This document shows positions 9,999-18,940 of a stretch of 64,000 nt of DNA, piece after piece. This DNA is from Pseudomonadota bacterium (GTDB lineage: Bacteria; Pseudomonadota; Gammaproteobacteria; Burkholderiales; SG8-39). The notes beneath the pieces were generated by a model. It worked only from the letters and a program-made list of their open reading frames with translations, did no database searches and was not told the origin of the DNA. The stretch's first letter is position 1. The number at the start of each line of letters is the position of its first letter. Both the position numbers and the translations under genes were made by a program. Location: contig JAJZPQ010000007.1 of assembly GCA_021811085.1 (NCBI GenBank), positions 1 through 64,000 on the forward strand, written 5' to 3'.

Positions 9999-10036
9999 TA
10001 GCCGCCATGCCGACGCAGGCAAAGGGAGCCAGTAGC

Positions 10037-12127
10037 ATGCCGAATTCATCCGAATCGAACGCCGCCCTGCAAGCGAACGCCGCGGCGATCTTGCGCGAGG
10101 CCGCCGCCGCGGGACGCGATGTCTTGAACAGCGGCGAGCTCGCGCGCCTGCTGTCCGGCCTCGGCCTCGCGTATGGCGAGGCCGCGCAGCCTGGGAAGTC
10201 CGCCGTTGTCGAGTTGCGCATCAGTCTTAACAACACGCGCGAATTCGGCATGGTGCTCGGTGCCGGCCTCGGCGGCCTGGAAGCGGAACTCGACGAGAGC
10301 AATTTCAGGAAAGACCGCGCTGTGGTCTACGCCGCCGCAGCGTTGACCGATGGCGCGGATTTCCTCGGATTGTTCAAGCGCACGCTGGCCTATCAAAAAC
10401 TCGCCGCCGAGGCGAAGCGCGAGGGCTCGCCGCTGCCCGACGCGCAGCTTCAGGCTGGCTTCGAACGCCTGCTGGCGCTCGCGGCCGTGTTTGCGCCGGG
10501 CAAGCCCGAGGCGCCTTTCGTGCTGCGCAGCCTGGAGCTGAATCCGGTGCATGTCGGCGCGCAGTTGCTTGCGCGCGCGGCAAGCTGCGCATTCGGGCCC
10601 CCGGCCGCCGGCCGCCTCAGCCGACCGATACACAAGATCGACAAGCTGATGCATCCGGCCTCGATCGGCATTATCGGCGTCTCGGCCAGCGGCATGAACT
10701 TCGGCCGCATCATCCTGCGCAACCTGATGGGCAGCGGCTACAGCAAAGAGCGACTCGCCATCATCCGGCCGGGCGAGAAGGAGATCGACGGGGTCCAGTG
10801 CATCGAAAGCCTGAAAGCGCTGCGGCACAAGCTGGACCTGCTGATCGTCGCGGTCGCGGCCGACGCCGTCTATGCCCTGGTGGACGAAATCATCGCAACC
10901 GACTCGGTGGAATCGGTGATGCTCATCCCCGGCAGCCTGGGCGAAACGAAGAAGAGCGAGGAACCCGCTGCGGCCCTGGCCGCAAGGATCAACGCCGCGC
11001 ACGCGAACCAAGGCGGCGGTCCGGTTTTCCTCGGCGCCAACTGCCTCGGCGTGGTGTCGCATCCGGGTTCCTACGACTCCTGGTTCATTCCGCTGGAACG
11101 CTTGCCGAAGCCGCAGAAAAAGCCGGAAAGAAATTCGGTCATGCTGAGCCAGAGCGGGGCGTTCATGATCACGCGCCTGAGCCAGAATCCCTGGCTCGAC
11201 CCGCGCTACATGCTGGCCCTGGGCAACCAAACCGACCTGACCCACGGCGACATGCTCAGCTTTTTTGCCGAGCGGCCGGAGATCGAAACCATAGGCATCT
11301 ACGTCGAAGGGTTCAAGGACCTGGACGGCCTCGATTTTGCCAAGGCCGTGCGCAAGGCCGTGCTCGCCGGCAAGGATGTGGTGGTGTACAAATCGGGCAA
11401 GACCGCGCCCGGCGCGGGCGGCGTCATGGGCCATACCGCGTCCATCGCCGGTGCTGCGACCCTGTTCGAATCGGTGGTGCGCCAGGCCGGCGCGATCATT
11501 GCAGAGGATTTCACCAGCTTCGACGACCTGTTCTACATCGCCGGCGCGCTGCATCGCAAGCACGTCGGCGGCAAGCGCCTGGGCGCGATCAGCGGCGCGG
11601 GTTTCGAGGCCGTCGGCATGGCCGATTCGATCGAGTCGGAAACCTTTGCGCTGGAAATGGGCGCGCTGGCGCCGGACACGGTCAAGCGCGTGGAGGAAAT
11701 CCTCGCGGCCAAGCGGCTGGACGCGCTGGTGGAGGTGCGGAATCCCATAGACATCAATCCCGGCGCGGACGACGAGGCGCATCTGCAGATTACCGAGGCC
11801 TTCCTGCAGGACCCGAACATAGACGCAGTGGTAGTCGGCCTGGACCCGACCGCGCCCTCGGTGCGCTCACTCGAAGAAAGCAAGCTGCGGCCCGGCTACG
11901 ATATTACGGATCCGAAGAGCACGGTGCACCTGATGCCGCCGATCGCCGCGCGCAACGATAAACCGGTGATCGGCGTCATCGACGGCGGCAAGCTCTACGA
12001 TGCGATGGCCGCTGCGCTGATGGATCAAGGCGTGTGCGTGTTCCGCAACAGCGGGCGCGGCACCAAGGCGCTGGTGCGTTACGTCGAGGCGCGGCTCTAT
12101 GCGCACGCACTCCGAAGCCGCGCCTGA
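10037..12127 (+). CDS. Acyl-CoA synthetase (NDP-forming) family protein
   Basis: About 696 residues. From about residue 195 it carries the CoA-binding Rossmann domain (HPASIGIIGVSASGMNFGRI) and then succinyl-CoA-ligase-like domains. The phosphohistidine loop is VMGHTASIAGAA near residue 470. The first 190 residues look like a shortened or diverged ATP-grasp part. The ATG at 10037 has GGGAG upstream; an ATG at 10007 is the alternative. ADP-forming members interconvert acyl-CoA + ADP + Pi and acid + CoA + ATP. Its place right after padBCD suggests it acts on a phenylacetate-pathway thioester, perhaps conserving thioester energy as ATP. The substrate is inferred. Confidence 0.75.
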   Translation: MPNSSESNAALQANAAAILREAAAAGRDVLNSGELARLLSGLGLAYGEAAQPGKSAVVELRISLNNTREFGMVLGAGLGGLEAELDESNFRKDRAVVYAAAALTDGADFLGLFKRTLAYQKLAAEAKREGSPLPDAQLQAGFERLLALAAVFAPGKPEAPFVLRSLELNPVHVGAQLLARAASCAFGPPAAGRLSRPIHKIDKLMHPASIGIIGVSASGMNFGRIILRNLMGSGYSKERLAIIRPGEKEIDGVQCIESLKALRHKLDLLIVAVAADAVYALVDEIIATDSVESVMLIPGSLGETKKSEEPAAALAARINAAHANQGGGPVFLGANCLGVVSHPGSYDSWFIPLERLPKPQKKPERNSVMLSQSGAFMITRLSQNPWLDPRYMLALGNQTDLTHGDMLSFFAERPEIETIGIYVEGFKDLDGLDFAKAVRKAVLAGKDVVVYKSGKTAPGAGGVMGHTASIAGAATLFESVVRQAGAIIAEDFTSFDDLFYIAGALHRKHVGGKRLGAISGAGFEAVGMADSIESETFALEMGALAPDTVKRVEEILAAKRLDALVEVRNPIDINPGADDEAHLQITEAFLQDPNIDAVVVGLDPTAPSVRSLEESKLRPGYDITDPKSTVHLMPPIAARNDKPVIGVIDGGKLYDAMAAALMDQGVCVFRNSGRGTKALVRYVEARLYAHALRSRA

Positions 12128-12163
12128 ATATTCAACAATGGCATAACCCACAAAGGACCAAGC

Positions 12164-12571
12164 ATGAGCGAAACACTCAAACCAGGGCTCTCCCTCACGC
12201 GGCGCATACAGGTCGATCGCGATCGCACCATCAGCTTCATGGGCGACGATTGCCGCGTCTACGCGACGCCCAAGCTTCTGTACGACATCGAATACGCCTG
12301 CCGCGATCTGCTGGTCGAGCACATCGAGCCCGGCAAGGACTCGGTCGGCACCAGGGTCGAACTCGACCATATAGGCGCGACCCTGATGGGCATGTGGGTG
12401 GATATCACCGTCACCATCGCCGAGGTGAACGGCGCAGCGGTCTCGTTCAGCTTTAGCGCGCGCGATGCCATCGAGGAAGTCGCGCGCGGCAAGCACAACC
12501 GCTTCATCGTCGGGGTCGAGAAAACGGCGCAGAGGCTCAAGGCCAAGCTCGCCAAGGCGCAGGCGCAGTAG
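12164..12571 (+). CDS. Hotdog-fold acyl-CoA thioesterase (FlK-like)
   Basis: A 135-residue hotdog protein. The VYATPKLLYDIEYACRDLLV helix followed by GTRVELDHIGATLMGM matches fluoroacetyl-CoA thioesterase-like (FlK) proteins, in which a Thr/Glu/His set is catalytic; T38, E63 and a nearby H in ELDHIG are candidates by position. It probably hydrolyses an aromatic or dead-end acyl-CoA and recovers CoA. It lies 36 bp after the acyl-CoA synthetase and before the CoA ligase, in the same direction. Confidence 0.75.
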   Translation: MSETLKPGLSLTRRIQVDRDRTISFMGDDCRVYATPKLLYDIEYACRDLLVEHIEPGKDSVGTRVELDHIGATLMGMWVDITVTIAEVNGAAVSFSFSARDAIEEVARGKHNRFIVGVEKTAQRLKAKLAKAQAQ

Positions 12572-12629
12572 CGGCCGCGCGGCCGGCGGCAGCGGCGCAG
12601 GAATACAATTTACGCAAGGAGGACGGAGC

Positions 12630-14018
12630 ATGGGCACAAAGGCAAAGAGCAAGACTGGCGTAGCGAAGGCAGCTGTGGCGCGCAAGTCCGCGCCCAAGCG
12701 CGCCGCGGGCGCCTACAAATTCGAAGCGGCGGCGGAAACCATGCCGCGCGCGGAAATCGCGCGGCTGCAGTTGCGCCGCCTGAAGGCGAGCATCAAAAAC
12801 GCCTACGATCACGTGCCGCTGCACCGCCAGCGCATGAAGGCCTTGGGTTTCGAACCCGGCGATCTGAAGCGTCTGGAAGACCTCGGCGGCCTGCCATTCA
12901 CGCTCAAGACCGATTTGCGCGATCACTACCCGTTCGGCCTGTTCGCGCGTCCGCGCGCCGAACTCGTACGCCTGCACGCTTCCTCGGGGACCACCGGCAA
13001 GCCGACCGTGGTCGGCTATACCGCGAAAGACATCGCCACCTGGGCCGGGCTGATGGCGCGCTCCATGGCCTGCGCCGGCGGACGCCCGGGCGACGTCATC
13101 CACAACGCCTACGGCTACGGCCTGTTTACCGGCGGGCTCGGCGCGCACTACGGCGCGGAGCGCCTGGGCGCAACCGTGGTGCCGATGTCCGGCGGCAGCA
13201 CCGAGCGCCAGATCGTGTTGATCAACGATTTCGGCGCGCGCGTACTGTGCGCGACGCCATCCTACGCGCTCGCGATCGCCGAGGTGGCGGAGAAGGAAGG
13301 CGTGGACCTGCGCAAATCCAAGCTCGAGATCGGCATCTTCGGTGCCGAGCCCTGGAGCGAAGCCATGCGGCGCGAGGTCGAAGCGCGCCTGGGCCTGAAG
13401 GCGGTGGACATTTATGGCCTGTCGGAAATCATGGGTCCGGGCGTCGCCTGCGAGTGCGTGGAAGGGCAGGCCGGCCTGCACGGCTGGGAGGATCATTTCC
13501 TGTTCGAGGTGATCGATCCGGATACGGGCAAATCCCTGAAAGAGGGCGAGTCGGGTGAGCTGGTGATCACCACGCTCACCAAGGAAGCGTTGCCGATGAT
13601 CCGCTATCGCACGCGCGACATCACGCGCCTCACGACCGAGCGCTGCGTCTGCGGCCGCACGCATCTGCGCATCAAGCGCATTACCGGGCGCAACGACGAC
13701 ATGCTGATCATCCGCGGTGTCAACGTCTATCCGTCGCAGATCGAAGCAGTGCTGGTCGGGCTGCCGGACGTGGCGCCGCATTATCAGCTGGTGGTCGAGA
13801 GAAAAGGCAGCATGGATCACCTGACGGTGGAAGTCGAAATCATGCCCAACGTGGTGCCGACGAACGAGCTGCGCCGCGTCGTGGCCGAATCGGTGCGGCA
13901 TCACATCAAGTCGATTATCGGCGTTACCGCCGACGTGCTGGTGAAGGAGCCCGGCGAAATTCCGCGCTCGATGGGCAAGGCGGTCAGGGTGCGCGACCTG
14001 CGGCCCAAGCTCGCCTGA
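12630..14018 (+). CDS. padJ: Phenylacetate--CoA ligase (AMP-forming, PaaK family)
   Basis: A 462-residue adenylate-forming ligase. The P-loop ASSGTTGKPTVVGYT lies near residue 117. The family motif VDIYGLSEIMGPGVACEC is near residue 260, and a C-terminal ligase domain (RNDDMLIIRGVNVYPSQIE) follows. It converts phenylacetate + ATP + CoA to phenylacetyl-CoA, the PadBCD substrate. The first ~30 residues are a Lys/Ala-rich tail absent from typical PaaK proteins. The ATG at 12630 is chosen for its strong AAGGAGG. Other aryl acids such as benzoate cannot be excluded as substrates, since no separate benzoate-CoA ligase is in the window. Confidence 0.9.
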   Translation: MGTKAKSKTGVAKAAVARKSAPKRAAGAYKFEAAAETMPRAEIARLQLRRLKASIKNAYDHVPLHRQRMKALGFEPGDLKRLEDLGGLPFTLKTDLRDHYPFGLFARPRAELVRLHASSGTTGKPTVVGYTAKDIATWAGLMARSMACAGGRPGDVIHNAYGYGLFTGGLGAHYGAERLGATVVPMSGGSTERQIVLINDFGARVLCATPSYALAIAEVAEKEGVDLRKSKLEIGIFGAEPWSEAMRREVEARLGLKAVDIYGLSEIMGPGVACECVEGQAGLHGWEDHFLFEVIDPDTGKSLKEGESGELVITTLTKEALPMIRYRTRDITRLTTERCVCGRTHLRIKRITGRNDDMLIIRGVNVYPSQIEAVLVGLPDVAPHYQLVVERKGSMDHLTVEVEIMPNVVPTNELRRVVAESVRHHIKSIIGVTADVLVKEPGEIPRSMGKAVRVRDLRPKLA

Positions 14019-14041
14019 ACCTCGGAACAGGCCCTGGCGCC

Positions 14042-14070
14042 TTGACTTGGAGAGGATAAATTGGTATTGT
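14042..14070 (+). promoter_or_regulatory. Promoter for the hemerythrin gene
   Basis: TTGACT (14042-14047), a 17-bp spacer and TATTGT (14065-14070) form a sigma-70-like promoter. The -10 lies inside the palindrome at 14062-14085. The had/korA region has the same layout, so a bound repressor would block both. Confidence 0.6.
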
Positions 14071-14085
14071 GGTACTAGAATACCA
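14062..14085. promoter_or_regulatory. 24-bp palindromic operator-like site, copy 2
   Basis: A perfect inverted repeat, TGGTATT (14062-14068) and AATACCA (14079-14085), with a 10-bp spacer containing GTAC and ending AG. It is the most symmetric of the three copies and overlaps the -10 of the hemerythrin promoter. Confidence 0.68.
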
Positions 14086-14115
14086 GTTAGTCCTCCGAGC
14101 GGAGCGGTCCAAGCC

Positions 14116-14616
14116 ATGGATTTCCAGCGTCAAACGAACAAGCGGCTGTATGAAGAGCATGTGGCGACGCTGCAGTTGCTCGCCCGCGTCGAACGCGTAT
14201 TCAGCGGGCGCGCCGGCGCCTATCCGCCCGCCGCAGGCGATGCCGAATGGCCCCCATTCGCGCGCGCGCTCGTCTCGGCGATCGAGGTCGAGGTGGCGCG
14301 CCATTTCGAATTCGAGGAGCGGGACTTGTTCCCGCGGCTGGACGAAGCCGGCGACGGCGATCTGGCCGCGCTGCTGCAGGAGGAGCATGCCACCATCCGC
14401 ACCGTGGCCGAGCCGCTTGCGGATTTGCTGCGCCAGACACTGGACGCCGGCTTGGCGCCGCAGCAATGGCAGACGCTGAAAACCCTGGCGTTGGAATTCA
14501 GCGAGCGCCTCGGCTCGCATGCGCAGAAGGAAGACGGCGCACTGCTGCCCGTGCTCGAGCAACTATTGGACGAGGATACGGATCGCGAATTGTTCGGCGC
14601 CTACGCGGCCGGCTAA
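14116..14616 (+). CDS. Hemerythrin HHE domain protein
   Basis: A 166-residue four-helix protein with the HHE pattern: an early EEHVATLQLL helix, VEVARHFEFEERDLFPRL, LLQEEHATIRTVAEPL and LGSHAQKEDGALLPVLEQLL. These supply the His and Glu ligands of a di-iron site. Such proteins bind O2 or sense or repair oxidative and nitrosative damage. It has its own promoter with the shared palindrome. A role in protecting the oxygen-sensitive anaerobic aromatic enzymes is inferred. The ATG at 14116 starts the domain. Confidence 0.82.
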   Translation: MDFQRQTNKRLYEEHVATLQLLARVERVFSGRAGAYPPAAGDAEWPPFARALVSAIEVEVARHFEFEERDLFPRLDEAGDGDLAALLQEEHATIRTVAEPLADLLRQTLDAGLAPQQWQTLKTLALEFSERLGSHAQKEDGALLPVLEQLLDEDTDRELFGAYAAG

Positions 14617-14714
14617 GAGTCGAATTCAACAACGGGAGCTATTTCCCCTCAACCTCACCCTAAATCGGTCCGGTGCTAGACTGAGTTTGCGTCCGGATCG
14701 GACAGGAGAAAAAA

Positions 14715-15740
14715 ATGGCGGAACGTGCACAGGCAGGTCCCCTTTCCGGGGTCAAGCTGCGGCGGCTGGCCGCGCAGGACCTGGACACCGTGGTGGATAT
14801 CGACGCACAGATCACCGGGCGCTCGCGCCGCGCCTACTTCGAGCGCCGCCTGCAGGCGGCGCTGCGTGCACCGGCGCTGCATACCCAATTCGCGGCCGAA
14901 GAGGAGGGCGTACTCGAAGGCTATGTGCTCGCGCGCAAGCTCGAAGGCGAATTCGGCCGCGCCGAGCCCGCGCTGCGCCTCGAAGTGATCAGCGTGCGCC
15001 CGGGCGAGCAGGGGCATGGCTACGGCGACGCCCTGCTCGGCGCCCTGGAGGCCGACGCGCGCAAGCACGGGGTGTTCGAACTGCGTACGCAAGCCGCATG
15101 GCGCGATCATGCCATGCTGAGCTTCCTCGACCATGCCGGCTTCCAACTCGGCGGCAATCAGGTAATCGACTGCGAAATCCATGCCGGGCGCATCGGCGGC
15201 CGCGACGAGGAAAAAGTCCTGGCGCCGGAGCATCACCGCTTGAGCACCGAGATCGACTACAGCGCACCTCAGGCCAACGATTTCGAGGCGCTTGCGCGCG
15301 ATCGGGTCGACGTGCGTTCGCTCGAACCCGCCGACCTGGAGGAGATCGTGCGCATCGACCGGCGCATCATGGGCCGCGATCGCAGCGCCTACATCGGCCG
15401 CGTCGTTAACGAGGCGCTGCAGGATTCCGCGATCCGTGTGTCGCTGGCGGCGCATCAGGACGGATCCGCGACCGGCTATGTCATGGCCAGCGTCGATTTC
15501 GGCGATTTCGGCCGCACCGAACCCGTCGCGGTGATCGACACCATAGGCGTGGATCCCGGCTTTACCGGCGCGGGCATAGGCAGCGCGCTGCTGTCGCAGC
15601 TGTTCGTCAATCTAGAGGCGCTGCGCGTGGATCGCGTTGCAACCGTGGTCGCGCGCGACAATTTCGGCCTGCTCGAGTTTTTCTATCGCGCCGGCTTCGG
15701 TTCGAGCCAACGCCTGTCCTTCGTCAAACGGCTGGTCTGA
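14715..15740 (+). CDS. Tandem GNAT acetyltransferase (two GNAT domains)
   Basis: A 341-residue protein with two GNAT domains in tandem. Domain 1 covers about residues 10-165 (KLRRLAAQDLDTVVDIDAQI, then RPGEQGHGYGDALL). Domain 2 covers about 190-341 (VRSLEPADLEEIVRIDRRIM, then GVDPGFTGAGIGSALL). Domain 2 has a clear acetyl-CoA loop; domain 1's loop (EQGHGYG) is also plausible. Both halves resemble the single-domain GNAT at 330-803. The acetyl acceptor is unknown. It abuts the convergent hemolysin III-like gene with no intergenic base. Confidence 0.82.
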   Translation: MAERAQAGPLSGVKLRRLAAQDLDTVVDIDAQITGRSRRAYFERRLQAALRAPALHTQFAAEEEGVLEGYVLARKLEGEFGRAEPALRLEVISVRPGEQGHGYGDALLGALEADARKHGVFELRTQAAWRDHAMLSFLDHAGFQLGGNQVIDCEIHAGRIGGRDEEKVLAPEHHRLSTEIDYSAPQANDFEALARDRVDVRSLEPADLEEIVRIDRRIMGRDRSAYIGRVVNEALQDSAIRVSLAAHQDGSATGYVMASVDFGDFGRTEPVAVIDTIGVDPGFTGAGIGSALLSQLFVNLEALRVDRVATVVARDNFGLLEFFYRAGFGSSQRLSFVKRLV

Positions 15741-16358
15741 TCAGACGACGTAGACCGCGATCGCGATGAAATGCGCCGTGCTCCCGGCGAGCACGAACAG
15801 ATGCCATACGCCGTGGAAGTGACGCACGCGCTCGTCCAGCAGATAGAACACGATGCCGCCGGTGTAGAGCAGCCCGCCCGCGATAAGCCAAGCCAGTCCC
15901 GCTGTGCCCAGGCCCGCGGTGAGCGGACGCAGCGCAGCCACGCCCATCCATCCCATGACGAGGTAAATCAGGATCGATAGGCGGCGTGCACCTTTGCCGA
16001 ATACAAACTCCTGCGCTATGCCCAGGGCCGCAAGCCCCCAGGCCAGCCCGAACAGGGTCCAGCCCCAGGTGCCGCGCAGGGTTACCAATGCGAACGGCGT
16101 ATAGGTGCCGGCGATGAGCAGATAAATGGAGCAGTGATCGAGCTTGCGCAGGATAGGCTTCGCCCGGCCGCGCAGGCTGTGATACAGCGTGGAAGCGCCG
16201 AACAACAGGAACAGGGCCGCAGCGTAGATGCTGCAGGCGACGATTTTCGTGGCATCGCCGCTGCGTGCCGCCAGCGCGATCAGCAGCGGCGCGCCGAGCG
16301 CCGCGAGCACGGTGCCCGCGAGGTGGGTGTAGCTGTTGAGGCGTTCTCCGCGGTACAT
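15741..16358 (-). CDS. Hemolysin III family (PAQR-like) membrane protein
   Basis: A 205-residue membrane protein with seven predicted helices. It carries the family residues LNSYTHLAG at the start, STLYHSL and LRKLDHCSIYLLIAGTYTP in the middle, and VRHFHGVWHLFVLAGS at the end. The Ser/His/Asp/His/His set resembles the metal-binding core of YqfA/PAQR proteins. It follows fdx in the same direction with a 67-bp gap, so it could be the last gene of the bcr transcript, although no link to benzoyl-CoA metabolism is known. Confidence 0.85.
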   Translation of the reverse strand: MYRGERLNSYTHLAGTVLAALGAPLLIALAARSGDATKIVACSIYAAALFLLFGASTLYHSLRGRAKPILRKLDHCSIYLLIAGTYTPFALVTLRGTWGWTLFGLAWGLAALGIAQEFVFGKGARRLSILIYLVMGWMGVAALRPLTAGLGTAGLAWLIAGGLLYTGGIVFYLLDERVRHFHGVWHLFVLAGSTAHFIAIAVYVV

Positions 16359-16425
16359 GCTGCATACAGTTTAGCGGAGACGGCGGCGGGCGGCGCGGAC
16401 AGCACGCGCCGCAGGGCGAGGGAGG

Positions 16426-16668
16426 TCAGCCGTGTATGCCGTGGTATTTCGCCAGCAGTGCTTCCTTGCTTTCTCGGAAATCCGGATGCTCGACGATGCA
16501 GTCGGCGGGGCACACCAGCATGCACTGCGGCTCGTCCTCCGCGCCTACGCACTCGGTGCACAGCAGCGGATCGATGACATAAGGGTTGCCGGCGGTAATC
16601 GCCTTGTTCGGGCAGGGTTCGACGCACGCGTCACAGGCGGTGCAGTCGTCGTTGATTAGCAGGGCCAT
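16426..16668 (-). CDS. fdx: 2[4Fe-4S] ferredoxin (Chromatium/Alvin type), electron donor to benzoyl-CoA reductase
   Basis: An 80-residue ferredoxin. Cluster 1 ligands are C9, C12, C15 and C19. The second site is C37, C40, C49 and C53 with an extra C57, giving the longer C-x2-C-x8-C-x3-C insertion of Alvin-type low-potential ferredoxins. It lies directly downstream of bcrD, as in Thauera aromatica, where this ferredoxin is reduced by 2-oxoglutarate:ferredoxin oxidoreductase and feeds the reductase. A Shine-Dalgarno AAGGAG precedes the ATG. Confidence 0.93.
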   Translation of the reverse strand: MALLINDDCTACDACVEPCPNKAITAGNPYVIDPLLCTECVGAEDEPQCMLVCPADCIVEHPDFRESKEALLAKYHGIHG

Positions 16669-16701
16669 TGAAATCTCCTTGGTGTTTCGGTATGCACGGC
16701 T

Positions 16702-17544
16702 TCAAGCCGCGGCGCGCTGCTGCAGTTCGCGCAGCTTGCCATGCCTGAATGCGCCCCACAAGGCTGCACCTATCGCTCCGGCGCAAATCGAGTCGGGGTG
16801 GTTGACCACGGTCAGCCCGGTGATCTTCTCGTTGACCAATTCTTCCTGCACCGCGCGCAGCAGGCCCACGTCCAGAGCCAGGCCGCCGGTGAGCAGCACC
16901 GTGTCTTTCATGATGCCGGTGACCTTCAGCAGTTTCACCAGGCGCGAAGCCATGGACAGGTGGATGCCCTTGAGGATGTCGGGCGTGGGGATGCCGCGCG
17001 AGACCATGTTGATGACGTCGGTCTCGGCCAGCACGGCGCAGATCGAGCTGATCTTCTCCGGCGTCTGCGCCGACTTGGACAGCGGGCCGATTTCCTCGAC
17101 TGCGACGCCGAGGTAGCGTGCGATGTTTTCCAGGAACTGGCCCGAGCCCGACGCGCACTGGCTGGTCATCTTGTAGGCGAGCACCTTGCCGCGTTCATCG
17201 ACGTAGATCGCGCGGCCGTTGAGCGCGCCGATGTCGACCACGCCGCGCGCATCGGGATTGAGATAAATCGCGCCGCGCGCGTGCGTCGTCATGGAGTAGA
17301 AGTGGCCGGTCGCGAACTTGACGTTCTCGCCTTCGCCGGTGGTGGCGACGTAGTCGACGTCGGCCGGTTTGAGTCCCGCCTCCTCCAGCACTTCGTCGTA
17401 GCCCGCTTTGGCGAGCTGCAGGTTGTCGCGCCGGCGGATGCGCTCCACGCGCCGCGCGAGCCACTCGCTCTTGCCGTTTTCGGTCCTGAACAGCGCCGTC
17501 TTGACGACGCCCGAGCCGATGTCGATACCGACGCTGATGGTCAT
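16702..17544 (-). CDS. bcrD: Benzoyl-CoA reductase subunit D (ASKHA ATPase)
   Basis: A 280-residue ATPase subunit of the BadF/BcrA/HgdC family. The phosphate-1 motif is IDIGSGVVKTALF at residues 6-18. The cluster loop QCASGSGQFLENIARYL and a second conserved SSICAVLAETDVI give the cysteines that share a bridging [4Fe-4S] with BcrA. ATP hydrolysis here drives electron transfer to the BcrBC ring-reducing unit. The ATG at 17544 is chosen by homology, since the open frame extends about 35 codons upstream into the bcrA gap and end. It is the last reductase subunit of the operon. Confidence 0.95.
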   Translation of the reverse strand: MTISVGIDIGSGVVKTALFRTENGKSEWLARRVERIRRRDNLQLAKAGYDEVLEEAGLKPADVDYVATTGEGENVKFATGHFYSMTTHARGAIYLNPDARGVVDIGALNGRAIYVDERGKVLAYKMTSQCASGSGQFLENIARYLGVAVEEIGPLSKSAQTPEKISSICAVLAETDVINMVSRGIPTPDILKGIHLSMASRLVKLLKVTGIMKDTVLLTGGLALDVGLLRAVQEELVNEKITGLTVVNHPDSICAGAIGAALWGAFRHGKLRELQQRAAA

Positions 17545-17575
17545 GATGCGATCTCCAGTGTGTTCGCGCTGATAC

Positions 17576-18916
17576 TCATACTCTCGCCTCCACAATCTTG
17601 CCTTCCTCCACCACCGCACGCCAGGCGAACGTCGCGCCGCCGAGCGCACCGGTATAGATCGAATCGGGGTCGATGTTGAGCTTCACTTCGCCGTAGTTTT
17701 CGCGCACCAGATCGTTCAGCGATTTCACCGCGGCCTCGTTCTTGGCCACGCCGCCGGTGAACGTAAACTCGTTGCGCACGCCGCCCGAGCGCGCGAGGAT
17801 GGACATCGCGCGCAGGATGATGGCGCGATGCAGGCCGAGCATGATGTCTTCGCGCTTTTCGCCCAGGGACAGCCGGTCGCGCAGTTCGGCGCCGGCGAAT
17901 ACGGTGCAGGTGGAGTTGATGCGCACATTCTTGGTCGCCTTCATCGCCAGCGGCCCGAGCTCGTGCAGGCCCATGTTCATTTCGTCGGCGATGTAGCCGA
18001 GGTAGCGGCCGCAGCCGGCGGCGCAGCGGTCGTTCATCTGGAAGCTCTCGACGATGCCGTGCGGATCCACCTGGATCGCCTTGGTGTCCTGGCCGCCGAT
18101 GTCGAGCACGGTGGCCGTGCCCGGATACATCACGTGCGCGCCCAGGCCGTGGCACAGGATCTCGGAGCGGATGTGCTCCTTGGAGAAAGGCAGGCGCGCG
18201 CGGCCGTAGCCGGTACCGATCACATAGCTTTCCTCGAGCGTGGTGTCGAGCACGCTCTTGATCGGCGCGCGGATGGTGTCGGCGCGGCCGGCGGTGTCCG
18301 GCATGCCGCGGAACGTGCGGTCCAGCGCGCGCATCAGGTTGGTGGTCATGGCGTCGGCGTAGACGCGGTTCTCGACCTCGATGATGGAGCGGTCGAACAC
18401 ATTGAGCACCATGTCGTAGCGGATGCCCATTTCCTTGGCCACGGTCTCGCCGATCGCGAGGTAGCGGCTGCCGGCGATATCGCGGAAGAAATCCGACTTG
18501 CGCTTCGCCCCGGGCGCGAACAGCTCGGGCGCCTCCGCCTGCAGGCGCTTGAACACTTCGGTCAGCGCATCGGCGACCGCCGCCGCCTGATCGCCGAAGC
18601 GCGTGCCTTCGGCATTGCGGCGGCAGGTCGCCTCGAGATCGGCGAGCTGCTCCAGGAACTGCTCCAGGCGGAAGTCGCGCTCGAGGTGGCCGAGAAAGTC
18701 CTCGAGCTTGCCGTTGAGCGCGTGCGACTTCGCGAGCGCATTGCGGAACAGGTGGAAGCGTGTGTTGACCAGCGCCTCCTGCTTGGCGATGGCGGCCGCG
18801 GTGTCGTAGTTCGAGCGCGAGTTGGTGATGCCGCGCCCGAGAATATTGCGGTCTTCGTCGATCACCACCGCCTTGGTGGTGGTCGAGCCGAGATCGATGC
18901 CGATGAAGCAGCGCAT
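17576..18916 (-). CDS. bcrA: Benzoyl-CoA reductase subunit A (ASKHA ATPase)
   Basis: A 446-residue ATPase subunit paralogous to BcrD. It begins [20 protein letters not shown] (phosphate-1 loop) and contains [13 protein letters not shown] (phosphate-2), the [19 protein letters not shown] cluster loop and [14 protein letters not shown]. It dimerises with BcrD around a [4Fe-4S] cluster and couples hydrolysis of two ATP to transfer of electrons for ring reduction. The longer length compared with BcrD comes from an insertion after the first domain, as in Thauera BcrA. It follows bcrB by 24 bp. Confidence 0.95.
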   Translation of the reverse strand: MRCFIGIDLGSTTTKAVVIDEDRNILGRGITNSRSNYDTAAAIAKQEALVNTRFHLFRNALAKSHALNGKLEDFLGHLERDFRLEQFLEQLADLEATCRRNAEGTRFGDQAAAVADALTEVFKRLQAEAPELFAPGAKRKSDFFRDIAGSRYLAIGETVAKEMGIRYDMVLNVFDRSIIEVENRVYADAMTTNLMRALDRTFRGMPDTAGRADTIRAPIKSVLDTTLEESYVIGTGYGRARLPFSKEHIRSEILCHGLGAHVMYPGTATVLDIGGQDTKAIQVDPHGIVESFQMNDRCAAGCGRYLGYIADEMNMGLHELGPLAMKATKNVRINSTCTVFAGAELRDRLSLGEKREDIMLGLHRAIILRAMSILARSGGVRNEFTFTGGVAKNEAAVKSLNDLVRENYGEVKLNIDPDSIYTGALGGATFAWRAVVEEGKIVEARV

Positions 18917-18940
18917 GATGTTTTCCTCGTGTGCTGGTGA

